This document shows positions 1 to 10,566 of a stretch of DNA of 64,000 nucleotides, piece by piece. The notes beneath the pieces are model-generated. The model was not told the DNA's origin. It made no database searches and saw nothing but the letters and a program-made list of their open reading frames with translations. The DNA is from an uncultured Pelagimonas sp. Lineage in GTDB: Bacteria; Pseudomonadota; Alphaproteobacteria; Rhodobacterales; Rhodobacteraceae. How positions within the stretch are numbered: position 1 is the first letter of the stretch; every line of letters begins with the position of its first letter. The stretch covers positions 1 to 64,000 of the forward strand of contig CANMIH010000018.1 in the NCBI GenBank assembly GCA_947497905.1, given 5' to 3'. The position numbers and the translations under genes were made by a program.

Positions 1-107
1 GCAATCAGCTCGATCTCGTCGCGCTGGCGGCCCAGCTCGTTGGTGATCGAGCCAAACAGTTCCGGGTCACGATCGGCGAGTGACTGGGTGAAGAATGTGT
101 CGGTCAT
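1..107 (-). CDS. glyA: Serine hydroxymethyltransferase, N-terminal fragment (runs off left edge)
   Basis: An ATG at 105-107 on the minus strand opens a frame that leaves the window. The 35 visible residues begin [17 protein letters not shown] and include the stretch [16 protein letters not shown], which I recognise as the N-terminal helix of PLP-dependent serine hydroxymethyltransferase. The enzyme joins glycine and methylene-tetrahydrofolate to make serine, the entry step of the serine cycle. The ATG lies 26 bp after the ppc stop, so the gene is the fifth of a co-directional set sga-mtkA-mtkB-ppc-glyA. That context favours a C1-assimilation copy rather than a housekeeping one, but a single-copy genome cannot be excluded from this window. 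Confidence 0.85.
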   Translation of the reverse strand, partial: MTDTFFTQSLADRDPELFGSITNELGRQRDEIELI

Positions 108-133
108 TGGGGCTCCATTCGTTTGAAGTATCG

Positions 134-2773
134 TTAGCCAGTCCAGCCAAGGCCGGCAGAGATGCAGTTCATGGTTTGCATCAGTTGTATGCGCGTGGAG
201 GTCTCCGCCCTCTGACGGACCTCTGCCAATAGACTGAACTGAGCAGTATGTGCCGCACGTAGTGAGGTCTCATTCCGGGCGACCCGATTGAGAAACTTCG
301 GGAACCTTTGCCCAAGCTGTTGGCCCGTGAGCATTTCAATTGCAGCCGTGGACTTCGCGTGTTCGGCTTTTATCTCGCCAAAAATAGTTTCCGCCAGTTC
401 GCGATCATCGACCAGTTCGGCATACCCCTCAGCGATGTCCATTCTTGCAAGCATAAGCGATTTTTCTATTTCATCGACGCTGAGTTGGAAAAGGGGCAGG
501 GACCCTAACACCCTTCTCAGGGTGTTCTGCCCAGCGTCTCCACGCACTGCGCAGAAGCTTTCGACGGCGCTCCCAAATCCAAACCAGCTGCTGATCATGT
601 GTCGGTTCTGCGTCCATGCAAACACCCATGGGATCGCTCTGAGATCGCTCAAGGCCGCCGCGCCAAATCTGCGTGCCGGGCGCGATCCGATTTTGAGCAG
701 GGTCAGTTCGTTCACGGGGCTTGCCTGATTGAAGTAGTCCACAAATCCGGGCAAGTTTATCAGGTTCTGATAACTTGTACGGCTGAGGCTTGAGAGAGCA
801 TCCATAACATCGTCAGCTTCAGGATTGACGGCTTCGATGGACGGCTCAGCGCTGTGGCGCAGAACTGACGACGCCAGCAGCTCAAGCTGCGACACCGCAG
901 TGCCCACGTTGGCATACTTCGCCGTGACGACTTCACCCTGTTCTGTCAGGCGCAATATGCCGTTTTGTGTTCCGCGTGGCTGGGCGGCAATTGCTCGATC
1001 TGTCGGCGCGCCGCCGCGACTGACAGAGCCACCGCGCCCGTGAAAAAACACCGGTTTGGTATCATAAGCCGAGATAGACCGCATGATGGCCCGCTGTGCA
1101 CGGTCCAGTGACCAGGTGGAACACAGAAAGCCGCCGTCCTTGTTGCTGTCGGAATAGCCAAGCATAATTTCGATATGCCCGGACTGCGCTTTTAGACTGC
1201 GCGCGGCGACGGGAACTTGCAGCACGTTTTTCAGGATCTGCGGCGCCGCTTGCAGGTCTTCGATTGTTTCGAACAAGGGCACAACTTTGAGCATTATCTT
1301 TTCGGCGCCGAACCCCGCATATCGGGCAAGCAGGTACACCGCGAGAATGTCATCTGCCGAACGCGTCATGGACAGAACAAATGGGCCAATCGCGCTGGGG
1401 TCTGGGCTTTGTGTTACGCCGAGGATCAGACGTAACAGAGCCATAAGTTCTGCCCCTTCGGCGTCGAGGCGTGTCATATCAACAAAGGGCAAATTTGGAG
1501 CTGCGATCTCCTGTCTGAGACGTGCGCTCCAATCGGTCGAGGCCGGGGCAGGGGAGGTGCCAGACACCTGCCAAAGATTGAGAAGAGTACGTGTGACCAC
1601 GTCAGAATTTTGACGGATGTCCAAGGTATGGGCCCGGAACCCAAATACTGTGGCCTGCCACCGCAATGGCCGGATCAGCTCGTCGGCGAGCTGACTTGCA
1701 CCGATCGACGCCAGGGCAACCTCAATGATCTTGAGGTCGGAAATGAAGTCTGAGACATGCGCATAGTTTTGATGTTCAATGGCACATTTTTGCGCCGCAA
1801 CAGCTTGGCGAAACAGCTCGTTTGGGTTGCGGGATTTCAAAGCTTCGGGGTCTGACGCACGGTTGTCGATCAGTTTGATGAGGGCCTGTTTATGTGGGTC
1901 TGACAACGGAATGATTTTGTCAGAGATGCTTAGGCGTGGGATAATCCGTTCCAGGATTTTCCCATATTCTGTCAGGATCATCTTTTTGGACCGTGACAGC
2001 GCCATCCGCGTGACATCTGCGGTGACGTTGGGATTGCCGTCCCTGTCACCCCCAATCCACGAATGGAACCGCAAACAGCACGTGTCTGGGGTCGCTCGGC
2101 CAAAAGCGCCCTCGATTGCATCTGCATAGCGTTCAAAGAGACGCGGAACGGCATCGATCAGGCTGGTTCGGTAGAACTGAAGACCCCAATCGATTTCGGC
2201 GGACAGGCTGGGGCGCTCTAATCTCAATTCTCCTGTCATCCAGAGAAGATCGATTTCTACCTCCAGAGATCGGCAAAGCTTTTTCTTCTCGCTGGGTGTC
2301 CAGCGTTGAAGTTCAAGCGCGACGATAAGCCGATAGATACGGCGATGAATTTCCATGACCGAAACCCGTTTGGCTTCGGTTGGATGCGCGGTCACCGTGG
2401 GGCCAACCGACAGGCCGTTGCCAAAAACGAGCTTCTCGGTCACCGATCCCGGCGTGGTGTCCAGTTTTGAGAAGGATTCTGAAAAACTGCCTTTGACGTC
2501 TGCGGCCGAACCCGCTTTCTCAGCATGTCTTCCTGCGCGAACAGCCAGGTTCTCGTCTAGGATTTGTTGTAGGTGAAACCAGATAGTCGTTGCCTGAAGA
2601 TGGTCAGAATATTCTTGTGCGCACCAGGTTTCTGTGTCTTCGTCCGCGTTTGCCACGATGTCAGGCGCGCGCCGTCGCAGCACATTGAACCACGCCGTGC
2701 GCAAGAGGTCGCGTAGAATCTGCGCATGATCATTCGAAGCGCGTGGCGTCTGAGGGTCAGCATGCAGTTCCAT
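134..2773 (-). CDS. ppc: Phosphoenolpyruvate carboxylase
   Basis: Cytoplasmic enzyme that carboxylates phosphoenolpyruvate to oxaloacetate; in the serine cycle it refills C4 acids for malyl-CoA formation. From the ATG at 2773 the protein has 879 residues, usual for bacterial PEPC. Visible signatures are TAHPTEAKR (catalytic His about residue 130), [20 protein letters not shown] and [12 protein letters not shown]. The frame is open upstream to a TTG at 2821, but ATG 2773 follows AAAGAGACG and gives the familiar beginning [10 protein letters not shown]. Odd point: bacterial PEPCs normally end in (Q/R)NTG, whereas this one ends GLGWTG. A stem-loop (2811-2835) separates it from mtkB 86 bp upstream. 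Identity is firm; the pathway role is inferred from its neighbours. Confidence 0.96.
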   Translation of the reverse strand: MELHADPQTPRASNDHAQILRDLLRTAWFNVLRRRAPDIVANADEDTETWCAQEYSDHLQATTIWFHLQQILDENLAVRAGRHAEKAGSAADVKGSFSESFSKLDTTPGSVTEKLVFGNGLSVGPTVTAHPTEAKRVSVMEIHRRIYRLIVALELQRWTPSEKKKLCRSLEVEIDLLWMTGELRLERPSLSAEIDWGLQFYRTSLIDAVPRLFERYADAIEGAFGRATPDTCCLRFHSWIGGDRDGNPNVTADVTRMALSRSKKMILTEYGKILERIIPRLSISDKIIPLSDPHKQALIKLIDNRASDPEALKSRNPNELFRQAVAAQKCAIEHQNYAHVSDFISDLKIIEVALASIGASQLADELIRPLRWQATVFGFRAHTLDIRQNSDVVTRTLLNLWQVSGTSPAPASTDWSARLRQEIAAPNLPFVDMTRLDAEGAELMALLRLILGVTQSPDPSAIGPFVLSMTRSADDILAVYLLARYAGFGAEKIMLKVVPLFETIEDLQAAPQILKNVLQVPVAARSLKAQSGHIEIMLGYSDSNKDGGFLCSTWSLDRAQRAIMRSISAYDTKPVFFHGRGGSVSRGGAPTDRAIAAQPRGTQNGILRLTEQGEVVTAKYANVGTAVSQLELLASSVLRHSAEPSIEAVNPEADDVMDALSSLSRTSYQNLINLPGFVDYFNQASPVNELTLLKIGSRPARRFGAAALSDLRAIPWVFAWTQNRHMISSWFGFGSAVESFCAVRGDAGQNTLRRVLGSLPLFQLSVDEIEKSLMLARMDIAEGYAELVDDRELAETIFGEIKAEHAKSTAAIEMLTGQQLGQRFPKFLNRVARNETSLRAAHTAQFSLLAEVRQRAETSTRIQLMQTMNCISAGLGWTG

Positions 2774-2810
2774 CGTCTCTTTAAACCTTCTGGAAAAGTG
2801 GATTTGAAAT

Positions 2811-2835
2811 GAGCCGGACAAAGTTTGACCGGCTC
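2811..2835 (-). promoter_or_regulatory. Intercistronic stem-loop between mtkB and ppc
   Basis: Arms 2811-2820 (GAGCCGGACA) and 2826-2835 (TGACCGGCTC) pair over 10 bp with one mismatch around a 5-base loop. No T-run follows on the minus strand, so a strong intrinsic terminator is unlikely. More probably it is an mRNA processing or stability element, or a partial attenuator, that sets ppc output relative to mtkAB. The function is inferred. Confidence 0.5.
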
Positions 2836-2859
2836 ACTTGTTTTGGGTCAGGTTTAAGG

Positions 2860-3750
2860 TCAGGCCGCTTTGCCCATCACGCGCGCGATGGTTTCGCCGA
2901 TAACAGCCGGGTTTTCGGCAACGGTGACGCCTGCGGCGTTGAGGATTTCGACCTTTTCCGAGGCGCTTTCGCCAAAGGCAGAAATGATTGCGCCCGCGTG
3001 TCCCATCGTCCGCCCCTTTGGCGCGGTCAATCCGGCGACATACGCGACAACGGGTTTGGTCACATTATCTCGGATATAGGCTGCGGCTTCGGCTTCCTGG
3101 GGGCCACCGATCTCGCCAATCATGCAGATGACATGTGTGTCGTCGTCTTCTTCAAACTGGCGCAGAATATCGAGAAACGATGATCCATTGATGGGGTCGC
3201 CACCAATGCCAACAGATGTCGACACGCCGATACCGCGTTCTTGCAATTGTGCCGCGGCCTCGTATCCAAGCGTTCCGGAACGGCCAATGATGCCAACATT
3301 GCCCTGCAGATAAATGTGGCCAGGCATAATGCCCAACAACGCTTTGCCGGGGCTGATGGTGCCCGCACAGTTCGGACCCGTCAGAACCATCCGTTTCTCT
3401 TTGGGATAGCGGTACATATAGCGTTTGACGCGGATCATATCCTGAGCGGGGATACCGTCGGTGATGCAGACACAATACCGAATGCCGGCATCTGCCGCTT
3501 CCATGATGGAATCTGCGGCAAAGGGCGGCGGTACAAACACCAGACTGGCTTCTGCGCCCGTGGCCTCAACGGCCTCTTCTACGGTGTCGAAAACCGGGAC
3601 GCCTTCCACGGTTTCGCCACCTTTTCCGGGCACCACGCCGCCAACAACGTTTGTTCCGTATGCGATCATATCCGCGGTGTGGAACCGTGCCATTTTCCCG
3701 GTGATCCCTTGAACGATGACCGGAGTATCTCTGTCGATGAAAATGCTCAT
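2860..3750 (-). CDS. mtkB: Malate--CoA ligase (malate thiokinase) subunit alpha
   Basis: 296 residues, SucD-type CoA-binding and ligase subunit. The N-terminal Rossmann CoA-binding fold ([15 protein letters not shown], then GGVVPGKGG) is followed by the ligase part with the phospho-histidine loop GHAGAI near residue 250. The segment [16 protein letters not shown] is typical of this family. With MtkA it forms malyl-CoA from malate, CoA and ATP; malyl-CoA lyase (not in the window) then gives glyoxylate and acetyl-CoA. The ATG overlaps the mtkA stop in an ATGA arrangement, indicating translational coupling. Succinate-CoA ligase is the alternative, but direct linkage to sga and ppc supports malate thiokinase. 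Confidence 0.9.
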   Translation of the reverse strand: MSIFIDRDTPVIVQGITGKMARFHTADMIAYGTNVVGGVVPGKGGETVEGVPVFDTVEEAVEATGAEASLVFVPPPFAADSIMEAADAGIRYCVCITDGIPAQDMIRVKRYMYRYPKEKRMVLTGPNCAGTISPGKALLGIMPGHIYLQGNVGIIGRSGTLGYEAAAQLQERGIGVSTSVGIGGDPINGSSFLDILRQFEEDDDTHVICMIGEIGGPQEAEAAAYIRDNVTKPVVAYVAGLTAPKGRTMGHAGAIISAFGESASEKVEILNAAGVTVAENPAVIGETIARVMGKAA

Positions 3751-4946
3751 GTGACTGCCCGCATTCTGTTGGTTTGTGTGATGTCGTTTTTCCAGGCTCC
3801 GACCGAACGTTCGGCCGCTTCCATCAAGGTGCTGGCGCGAATGACCGGCAGACCTGAGTTGGCGAGGATTTTCTGGCCCTCTTCAACATTGGTCCCGGCA
3901 AGACGCACAACAACTGGAACGTCGACCTGCACCTCTTTCAGCGCCTGAACAACGCCTTCGGCGACCCAGTCACAGCGGTTGATCCCGGCAAAGATATTGA
4001 CCAAGACAGCCTGAACATTGCTATCTGAGAGCACGAGGCGAAAGGCTTTGGCGACGCGCTCAGGCGTGGCGCCACCACCAATGTCCAGAAAGTTCGCGGG
4101 TTCCCCTCCGGCCAGTTTGATGGTGTCCATCGTTGCCATCGCAAGACCCGCGCCATTCACGATGCACCCGATGTTGCCATCTAGACCCACATAAGACAGA
4201 CCTCGGTCTGCGGCGCGGCTTTCGCGTGGATCTTCCTGACTTTTGTCGCGCAATTCGCTGATCTGTGGGTGGCGAAACAGCGCGTTGTCGTCAAAGGTCA
4301 TCTTGGCATCGAGGGCCAAGATGCGGTTGTCGCTGGTTACAACCAACGGGTTGATTTCAACCATGGTTGCATCGTGCTCACGAAAGGCTCTGTAACAGCC
4401 CTGAAGCGTGCGCACCATATTCTGGGTCTGCGCCGGAGGGATGCCCAACTTAAAAGCGATCTGGCGGCACTGAAAATCACGGAGACCCACCGCAGGTTCC
4501 ACAGTAGCCCGCACAATGCTGTCAGGTTTCTCTGCGGAAATCTCTTCGATTTCCATGCCACCTTCAGCGGAAGCCACGATCATCACACGCTGAGAGGTGC
4601 GATCGAGCACAAACCCGAGATAAATTTCGCGTTCGATGGGAACAGCGCCCTCGACATAGACACGGTAGACGCCTTTGCCCTCTGGACCAGTTTGATGAGT
4701 GACCATCTTGCGACCAAACAACTCTTCACAGGTCGATTGAATCTCGCTGTCGCTGTCACAGACTTTGACACCGCCGGCCTTGCCACGCCCTCCGGCATGG
4801 ATCTGCGCTTTGACCACCCAGCGGTCACCGCCCAATTCGCGCGCGCGGTAGGCGGCCTGCTCTGGGCTATACGCCAGAGCGCCCGGCGGCACGTCTACGC
4901 CGAAATTCGTAAGAATTTCCTTGGCTTGATATTCGTGAATATCCAT
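3747..4946 (-). CDS. mtkA: Malate--CoA ligase (malate thiokinase) subunit beta
   Basis: 399 residues, SucC-type. An ATP-grasp domain opens with [12 protein letters not shown] and contains the nucleotide loop [17 protein letters not shown]. The C-terminal ligase domain has [26 protein letters not shown] lies 9 bases before the ATG, a strong ribosome binding site. The protein provides the ATP-binding half of the heteromer with MtkB, whose start codon overlaps its stop. Length and domain order match SucC and MtkA; the malate-specific assignment comes from the serine-cycle context (sga 33 bp upstream, ppc downstream). Confidence 0.9.
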   Translation of the reverse strand: MDIHEYQAKEILTNFGVDVPPGALAYSPEQAAYRARELGGDRWVVKAQIHAGGRGKAGGVKVCDSDSEIQSTCEELFGRKMVTHQTGPEGKGVYRVYVEGAVPIEREIYLGFVLDRTSQRVMIVASAEGGMEIEEISAEKPDSIVRATVEPAVGLRDFQCRQIAFKLGIPPAQTQNMVRTLQGCYRAFREHDATMVEINPLVVTSDNRILALDAKMTFDDNALFRHPQISELRDKSQEDPRESRAADRGLSYVGLDGNIGCIVNGAGLAMATMDTIKLAGGEPANFLDIGGGATPERVAKAFRLVLSDSNVQAVLVNIFAGINRCDWVAEGVVQALKEVQVDVPVVVRLAGTNVEEGQKILANSGLPVIRASTLMEAAERSVGAWKNDITQTNRMRAVT

Positions 4947-4979
4947 TTGATTGTACTCCTCCCCAGAAGTTTGTTGCGG

Positions 4980-6227
4980 TTACTCAGCGGCCAATTCAGC
5001 CTGATAGTGGTGGTTCAGCACGTTGCTGACCGTGTCTGCATCCACGGTTCCACCAAGCTCACGGATTGCATCAGCAAAGCGCAGGACAATATCGGTGACG
5101 GCGGTTTCGGTGAGCAGGTTCAGGATGCCGATCCGCACCTGAACGGGCGCAGAAAGCGTGGGCCAGATGCCAAAGTTTCTTGCACGGCAATTCTGAACCA
5201 GCTCCATTTCACGCCCTGCAAGGCTAGGCGGCAGGTTAAGCACCACGAGCGAGGTCATATTTGATGTCACTTCACAGCCCATGGCCTCAACAGCTGCGCG
5301 CAATGCGGCCTCGTGTCGAGTATAGGCTGCGGCCCGCGCGGCAAGACCCTGTTCCAGAGTGATACGCAGGGCTTCATGAAACGCCGCAACCGCATAGGCG
5401 GAATGGGTCCGGTGATACGTCCCTTTTTCGACATCTTTGCCATCGATGATGCCCCAGTGGCGGGCTTCCATGATGGGGTGGTGCACAAAGGTACGTGTCC
5501 CTGAGGCTTTGAGCGACGCCATATATCCGTCTGTCAAAGACACCGGAGCATAGGTGAGCGGCAGGCAGCAAACGCCTTTCTGAGGGCAAGAGGCCCATCC
5601 CGCCACACCGGGGTAATCATCAATGGAGAAGTTCTCGACACCGAGCGATGAGACCGCATCGACCAGCCCCATGACATCGTGTTTTTCGCAGGCGTCACTA
5701 AACCCCTGAATGTCGTTGATCCGGCCTGACCCCGTTTCCCAATGCGCCATTGCAGCCCATTTTGGCTTATGCTCGGCCAAGGCGGCTTCGACAATCTCGG
5801 CTGTGACGGACTGACCATGCGGAACGTCGATTGTCACCACCGAGGCGGGCTGAGGATTAAGTGGATCTGCCGCCAGCTCTTCAGCGGTTGCCGCCTTCAT
5901 ACGCACAGTCAGGCCGTCGATGCCCGAAAAGGTTCCGTTGGTGAACATCACCACTTTGTCGCCCGGCATCACGGCGCTGAACATCACGTCCAGACCGCTC
6001 CAGCCTGTGCCCGCCACACCAAAGGTATGAACATTCTGTGTGCCCCAGATTTCGCGGAGCATATGTTTGCATTCGATCATGCCGCGCAGAACATCGCCGT
6101 GCATGTGATCTGCAATACCTGCATTCGCAAACGCAGCTAGGACCCGCTCGTCGGTGTTGCCGGGGCCGGGGCCCGCCGCGATGGTGGCTGGAATGACTAG
6201 CTTTGGAAAACCTGAGACTGACGACAT
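4980..6227 (-). CDS. sga: Serine--glyoxylate aminotransferase
   Basis: 415 residues, class V PLP aminotransferase. It transfers the serine amino group to glyoxylate, making hydroxypyruvate and regenerating glycine for the serine cycle. Diagnostic stretches are IPATIAAGPGPGN near the start, GTGWSGLDVMFSAV, the PLP Asp in GLVDAVSSLG and the Schiff-base Lys in CPQKGVCC. I chose the ATG at 6225-6227 because AGGAG lies just upstream; an earlier in-frame codon at 6260 would add 11 residues of no evident origin. First gene of the serine-cycle operon. The hydroxypyruvate reductase often next to sga in methylotrophs is absent here. Confidence 0.93.
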   Translation of the reverse strand: MSSVSGFPKLVIPATIAAGPGPGNTDERVLAAFANAGIADHMHGDVLRGMIECKHMLREIWGTQNVHTFGVAGTGWSGLDVMFSAVMPGDKVVMFTNGTFSGIDGLTVRMKAATAEELAADPLNPQPASVVTIDVPHGQSVTAEIVEAALAEHKPKWAAMAHWETGSGRINDIQGFSDACEKHDVMGLVDAVSSLGVENFSIDDYPGVAGWASCPQKGVCCLPLTYAPVSLTDGYMASLKASGTRTFVHHPIMEARHWGIIDGKDVEKGTYHRTHSAYAVAAFHEALRITLEQGLAARAAAYTRHEAALRAAVEAMGCEVTSNMTSLVVLNLPPSLAGREMELVQNCRARNFGIWPTLSAPVQVRIGILNLLTETAVTDIVLRFADAIRELGGTVDADTVSNVLNHHYQAELAAE

Positions 6228-6744
6228 TGAACGCTCCTGAGTATGAAAGAAAGGCCTCAATTTCGGCCGTTTCTCTAGCAGTAGCTTTCAGGTTGATTTC
6301 AGGGAACGTAAGTTAGTTGTGCGAATGGGTAGCTATTAGTATGGGGTTTTTCCTATCCTTATCGGTAAGTATTCCATGGTGCACCGCCGTATATCCCGCC
6401 CAAATGGGTGGGGCGGGTTAAAATGTCGGAATGTGGCTTGCAGCTAAAGGAGAGTGCGACTGGTGTGTGGTTGCAAGCCGATCGTTGGATGATCGGCATT
6501 CAATCTGGTCAGCTTCTGCCCTTCCTCTAAGCTGTCGTTCACCTTAGCCTTTTCCGCAGTAAATTGGTCTGCCGTCGTTTCAATATTGGCGCGACCCTCG
6601 GGTTAGCTCCTCTACCTCCTGTAATTCTGACGCCTGCGCAGTTCGTATCGTTTGGGCCGCTGCGAAGTGCTATCGTCCCAAGTCCTCCGATCCGTTGGGT
6701 GTTGGGCTTTATGCGCAAGGCTGAGGTGCCTAAATGGCGGATTG

Positions 6745-6758
6745 TGAAATAAATTTCA
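6745..6758. promoter_or_regulatory. Palindrome TGAAAT-AA-ATTTCA, candidate operator
   Basis: Perfect 6-bp arms around AA, 39 bp centre-to-centre from the palindrome at 6783-6798. A related GAAATTTC palindrome occurs at 6843-6850. The position upstream of the importer gene suggests an operator, perhaps for the SorC-type regulator encoded at 10567. Inference only. Confidence 0.35.
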
Positions 6759-6782
6759 GGAACTGATTTTTTCCGCAAAAAT

Positions 6783-6798
6783 TTTTGACGGGTCAAAA
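6783..6798. promoter_or_regulatory. Palindrome TTTTGAC-GG-GTCAAAA, candidate operator or -35 region
   Basis: Perfect 7-bp arms around GG, about 120 bp before the substrate-binding protein start. The left arm contains TTGACG, which could act as a -35 box, so a repressor bound here would occlude it. The SorC-family regulator of this cluster is the obvious candidate. Confidence 0.4.
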
Positions 6799-6917
6799 CC
6801 CAAGCGATACCGATACGCTAGATGCAACAAATTGCGTCACCTGAAATTTCTTCCGGTGGCGACCTTGGAGGAGGGCGCGCCGCATGAAGAACAGCGGGAA
6901 AATTAAGGGAGGACACC

Positions 6918-7937
6918 ATGAACTCATCGAAGACCAAAGGCATGCTTGCGAGCGTTGCTTTGACCGCCATGGCCGTTGTTTCGCAGCCGGCCGCCGCCAG
7001 TGAAGGGCTCACCTGTGCGCCCGGGGAAACCTATATCATGAACGTGATGGTTTCGGGGCATCCCTATTGGGTGCCGGTCTATCAGGGCTTCAAACAGGCG
7101 GCAGCGGCTTTTGGCTGTGAAACTGTTTTCTCGGGCACGCCAGACTACGACATCACCAAACAGATCGCGTCGTTTGAACAGGATCTGGTGAAATCCCCGG
7201 CGGGCATCCTGCTGCATCCGATGCAGTCCGATCCGTTCATCGAACCCATCAACCGTGCCATCGACAACGGGACGGAGATTGTAACCTTTGCCGCGGATTC
7301 ACCGAACTCGAAACGGACGGCCTACATCACGTCGGACAATTTGGCGGAAGCCAAGTTCGCCGCTGAGGAAATTGTGCGTCAGGTTGGAGACAGCGCGGAA
7401 TATGCGGTTCTCGAGAACCCAGGGCAGTCGAACCATGACCTGCGGGTTACGGCGCTGATCTCTTATATGGAGGAACACTATCCGGGCATGACGCTTGTGG
7501 GGCGTCAGGCGACCAATCAGGACAGTAATGCAGCCTACAAAGCTGCAGCGTCGATCCTGTTGGCCAACCCGAATGTGGCCGCCATGTGGATCCCTGAGGC
7601 GGGTTCGGCGGAAGGCGCCGTGGCGGCAAAACTGGAAGCCAAGTCTGATATGCTGATCATGCATGCGGATGTGACGCCAGCCACGCTTGAGCACATCAAA
7701 GCCGGGAACATCCATATGTCGCTTAACCCCAATCAGGGCGTGCAGGGGTTTATGGGGTTCATGGCGGTGCATCTGGCCAACCGCTCTGAGGTGTTTGACC
7801 CGTTCAATGATTGGAAAGTGTCCGGCTACAACCCGGTGCAGATCCCATTCATGGACAATGGCTTTGCCGTGATCACGAAAGAGAACGCCGAGAGCTTTGA
7901 TCTGAATGTTTACATGGACGGACGCGACCCGAGCTAG
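6918..7937 (+). CDS. CUT2-type sugar/polyol ABC transporter substrate-binding protein
   Basis: 339 residues with a Sec signal peptide of about 27 residues (ending SQPAAASEG), so periplasmic. The mature part is a Peripla_BP_4 two-lobed fold of the ribose/xylose-binding kind; GHPYWVPVYQGFKQA and the alternating core GILLHPMQSDPFIEPINRAI are visible. GGGAGGACACC precedes the ATG. First gene of a cluster with ATPase (8012), permease (9529), regulator and catabolic enzymes, so the ligand is presumably the polyol or sugar degraded by them. A hairpin at 7957-7977 follows it. The exact ligand cannot be read from the sequence. Confidence 0.9.
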   Translation: MNSSKTKGMLASVALTAMAVVSQPAAASEGLTCAPGETYIMNVMVSGHPYWVPVYQGFKQAAAAFGCETVFSGTPDYDITKQIASFEQDLVKSPAGILLHPMQSDPFIEPINRAIDNGTEIVTFAADSPNSKRTAYITSDNLAEAKFAAEEIVRQVGDSAEYAVLENPGQSNHDLRVTALISYMEEHYPGMTLVGRQATNQDSNAAYKAAASILLANPNVAAMWIPEAGSAEGAVAAKLEAKSDMLIMHADVTPATLEHIKAGNIHMSLNPNQGVQGFMGFMAVHLANRSEVFDPFNDWKVSGYNPVQIPFMDNGFAVITKENAESFDLNVYMDGRDPS

Positions 7938-7956
7938 GCCCGGACGTGACCACGCT

Positions 7957-7977
7957 AGGGGCGGTCTCGCCGCCTCT
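7957..7977 (+). promoter_or_regulatory. Stem-loop after the substrate-binding protein gene
   Basis: AGGGGCGG (7957-7964) pairs with CCGCCTCT (7970-7977), 8 bp with one G-T wobble and loop TCTCG, 20 bp after the stop. No T-run. Such elements commonly keep the binding-protein transcript more abundant than that of the membrane components; the same arrangement occurs at 33348 and 50052. Confidence 0.5.
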
Positions 7978-8011
7978 GGCAAGACTGCCATATTAAGAAA
8001 GCCCGCCCATC

Positions 8012-9532
8012 ATGACGCCGCCTGTGCTGCTTCAAATCTCAAATCTCAGCAAATCTTTTGGGCCCGTGCGCGCCTTGAAGGGGGTCGATTTCGTCCTTCG
8101 CAAAGGGGAGATCCATGCCATTGCCGGTGAAAACGGAGCTGGAAAATCCACTCTGATGAATATCATCGACGGCATTTTACGCCCTGACGGTGGCGAGATC
8201 CGCCTGGATGGAGCCCCAGTGCGCATTTCTTCACCTGCAGTGGCGCAGCGCATGGGAATTGGCTTTGTTCATCAAGAGATAGCGCTTTGTCCGGATGTCT
8301 CGGTGGCAGAAAACATCTTTATGGCGGCAACCAATGCCAGCCGAAGCTTTCTGATGGATTACAAATCGCTGAACCGAAAGGCCGCCGAAGTGCTGCGACA
8401 GCTCAGCGATATTGAGCCGGCCACGATGGTGCGGGACTTGCCGATTTCCAAGCAACAGCTTGTCGAGATTGCCAAGGCTCTGACGTTGGATTGCCGGATT
8501 TTGATCCTTGATGAGCCAACGGCGGCGCTCACCGAAGCCGAAGCGCAGCTTTTGTTTGGCATCATGCGACGGTTGGCGGATCAGGGCATCTCAATCATTT
8601 ATATCTCGCACCGCATGGTCGAGATTTTCGACAATTGCGACAGGGTGTCGGTGTTTCGGGACGGCACCCATGTGGTCACCCACGACGTGGGCGACATCAC
8701 CTCATCTGACGTGGTGAATGCCATGGTGGGCCGTGAGATTTCGGAGCTTTACCCACCAAAACAGGCCGAGGGCGACAAAACCGGCGAAGTGATGTTGGCG
8801 GTGCGTGGTCTGTCGGATGCCAACCGGTTTCACGATGTTTCCTTTGACTTGCGCCGGGGAGAGATCCTTGGTGTGGCCGGACTTATCGGCGCAGGGCGCA
8901 GTGAGATCGTCAAAGGCATCTGCCGATTGGAAGGCGAGGTGTCCGGCTCGATTACCCTCAACGGAGAGCCGCTCGATACGCGCACTTACCGCGAAAGCAT
9001 CGCCAAGGGCGTCGTGTACTTGTCGGAGGATCGCAAAGGGGATGGGGTTTTTCTTGACCTGCCGATTGATGCCAATGTCTCGGCTCTGCGCCTGGGGCAG
9101 GTGGCACGGAGATTTGGTCTAATTGATGCAGAAATGGAAGCCGGACAAGCCGAGAGGCTTGGTCGCAAGCTGAACCTGAAATGCGGAAGCTTGGCGGATC
9201 CGGTTTCTTCGCTGTCGGGTGGCAATCAACAGAAAGTGGCGCTGGCCAAGATGTTATCGGTCAACCCGCAGTTGATCTTTCTCGATGAGCCAACACGGGG
9301 CGTAGATGTTGGTGCGAAATCAGAAATCCACCGCATCCTGCGTGATCTAGCAAATGATGGCGTGGGGATTGTGGTGATCTCGTCCGAGCTGCCTGAGCTA
9401 ATTGGCTTGTGTGACCGCGTGATGGTGGTCCGAGAAGGAACAATCAGCGGAGAAGTCTCGGGCGCGGACATGACAGAAGAAAATATGATGCATCTGGCCT
9501 CAGTGACCGGTGTGCAGGAGGAGACGGCATGA
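8012..9532 (+). CDS. CUT2-type sugar ABC transporter ATP-binding protein (fused double NBD)
   Basis: 506 residues, RbsA/XylG architecture with two nucleotide-binding domains in one chain. The N-terminal domain has Walker [10 protein letters not shown] and Walker [11 protein letters not shown], with a degenerate signature ([15 protein letters not shown]). The C-terminal domain has a modified Walker A (GLIGAGRSE), a canonical signature LSGGNQQK and Walker [12 protein letters not shown]. This asymmetry is normal for the family. It energises uptake with the permease, whose start overlaps its stop (ATGA). Confidence 0.94.
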   Translation: MTPPVLLQISNLSKSFGPVRALKGVDFVLRKGEIHAIAGENGAGKSTLMNIIDGILRPDGGEIRLDGAPVRISSPAVAQRMGIGFVHQEIALCPDVSVAENIFMAATNASRSFLMDYKSLNRKAAEVLRQLSDIEPATMVRDLPISKQQLVEIAKALTLDCRILILDEPTAALTEAEAQLLFGIMRRLADQGISIIYISHRMVEIFDNCDRVSVFRDGTHVVTHDVGDITSSDVVNAMVGREISELYPPKQAEGDKTGEVMLAVRGLSDANRFHDVSFDLRRGEILGVAGLIGAGRSEIVKGICRLEGEVSGSITLNGEPLDTRTYRESIAKGVVYLSEDRKGDGVFLDLPIDANVSALRLGQVARRFGLIDAEMEAGQAERLGRKLNLKCGSLADPVSSLSGGNQQKVALAKMLSVNPQLIFLDEPTRGVDVGAKSEIHRILRDLANDGVGIVVISSELPELIGLCDRVMVVREGTISGEVSGADMTEENMMHLASVTGVQEETA

Positions 9533-10554
9533 CGACAGGGGGAAGCATGTACAGCGCAGCAGAGCATGGGCTTCACGATAAAGCAGAGGTAGCGGAGGCC
9601 GTGCCACTATGGCGGCGGATGCTGCGCATGCGTGAAACCGGGCTGATCGTTATCATTTTGGCACTCTTCATCGGTATGTCCTTTGCCTCGCCCTATTTTC
9701 TGACCTGGGCCAATATCCGTGCCATGTCGATGGCCTTTGCCGTTGATGGCCTGCTGGTGATCGGCATGACGATCCTGTTGATTTCAGGGGGCATTGACCT
9801 GTCGGTTGGGTCAGTCACGGCGCTTGCGATGGTGATCGCGGGCTGGCTGTTTCTGAACGCCGGAGTTGACCCCTGGATTGCCTCGTTGATCTCGATTGCC
9901 ACCTGCACCGGTATCGGCGCCACCATGGGGTTCTTTGTAACGCGGGTGGGTCTGCACCACTTCATTGTCTCACTGGCGGTGATGGTGATTGCCCGGGGGG
10001 CTTGTCTTTTGGGCACCGGCGGTCGGCCGCTCGGGCTTTATACCTTGCCGCCAGAGTTCAAGTTCATTGGGCAAGGGGCAATCGGGCCGATCCCAATTGT
10101 GATCATCATTTTCTTTGTCGCTGTGATTGCCTTTGATTTCATGCTGCGCCGTACAACGATGTTCCGCCGGGTGTTTTACACTGGCAGCAATAAAAAGGCT
10201 GCGACCTACTCTGGCATCAACACTAAGAAGGTTATCTTTCTGACGACAACGCTTTGTTCGACGCTCTGTGGGATTGCCGGCATCATCTACATGGCCCGCT
10301 TTGGGTCGGCCCAGCCCACCTTTGGTGTCGGTCTTGAACTGACGGTGATTGCCGCTGCGGTGATCGGTGGAGCAAGCCTGAACGGCGGATCAGGGACCAT
10401 TTTGGGCGCTATCCTCGGGGTGATCCTTTTGTCGGTGGTGTCCAGTTCGCTCGCTCTTCTGGATGTGTCTGTCTACTGGCAGGACATTATTCGTGGCTCG
10501 ATCCTTTTGGCCGCTGTGACGATCGATCATCTCCTGAACAAGAAACGCAGTTAA
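9529..10554 (+). CDS. CUT2-type sugar ABC transporter permease
   Basis: 341 residues, hydrophobic throughout with roughly eight to ten predicted membrane segments, RbsC/XylH type. Family markers are [14 protein letters not shown] and [18 protein letters not shown]. The first ATG overlaps the ATPase stop; a second in-frame ATG at 9547 is preceded by GGGGGAAGC and may be the real start. Only one permease gene is present, so the membrane channel is presumably a homodimer, as in ribose importers. Confidence 0.93.
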   Translation: MTTGGSMYSAAEHGLHDKAEVAEAVPLWRRMLRMRETGLIVIILALFIGMSFASPYFLTWANIRAMSMAFAVDGLLVIGMTILLISGGIDLSVGSVTALAMVIAGWLFLNAGVDPWIASLISIATCTGIGATMGFFVTRVGLHHFIVSLAVMVIARGACLLGTGGRPLGLYTLPPEFKFIGQGAIGPIPIVIIIFFVAVIAFDFMLRRTTMFRRVFYTGSNKKAATYSGINTKKVIFLTTTLCSTLCGIAGIIYMARFGSAQPTFGVGLELTVIAAAVIGGASLNGGSGTILGAILGVILLSVVSSSLALLDVSVYWQDIIRGSILLAAVTIDHLLNKKRS

Positions 10555-10566
10555 GGAGGCAAAGTG

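Larger units (their letters stand above)
6228..6917. other. Divergent intergenic region between the serine-cycle and polyol operons
   Basis: No convincing gene in these 690 bp. Short open frames (for example 6539-6796 minus, 6564-6752 plus) match nothing I recognise. It holds a GC hairpin (CCCGCCC 6395-6401 with GGGCGGG 6411-6417) and a longer inverted repeat (GGCTTGCA 6435-6442 with TGCAAGCC 6472-6479), both closer to sga. Palindromes at 6745-6758 and 6783-6798 are listed separately. Promoters for both operons must lie here. Confidence 0.6.

Noticed and set aside
288-2763. Numerous open frames on the opposite strand or shifted within ppc
   Set aside because: They lie wholly inside a clear PEP carboxylase gene and have no family features; high G+C makes such shadows common.
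6539-6796. 85-codon minus-strand frame and overlapping 62-codon plus frame upstream of the polyol operon
   Set aside because: No recognisable motif or ribosome binding site, and they overlap the promoter palindromes.
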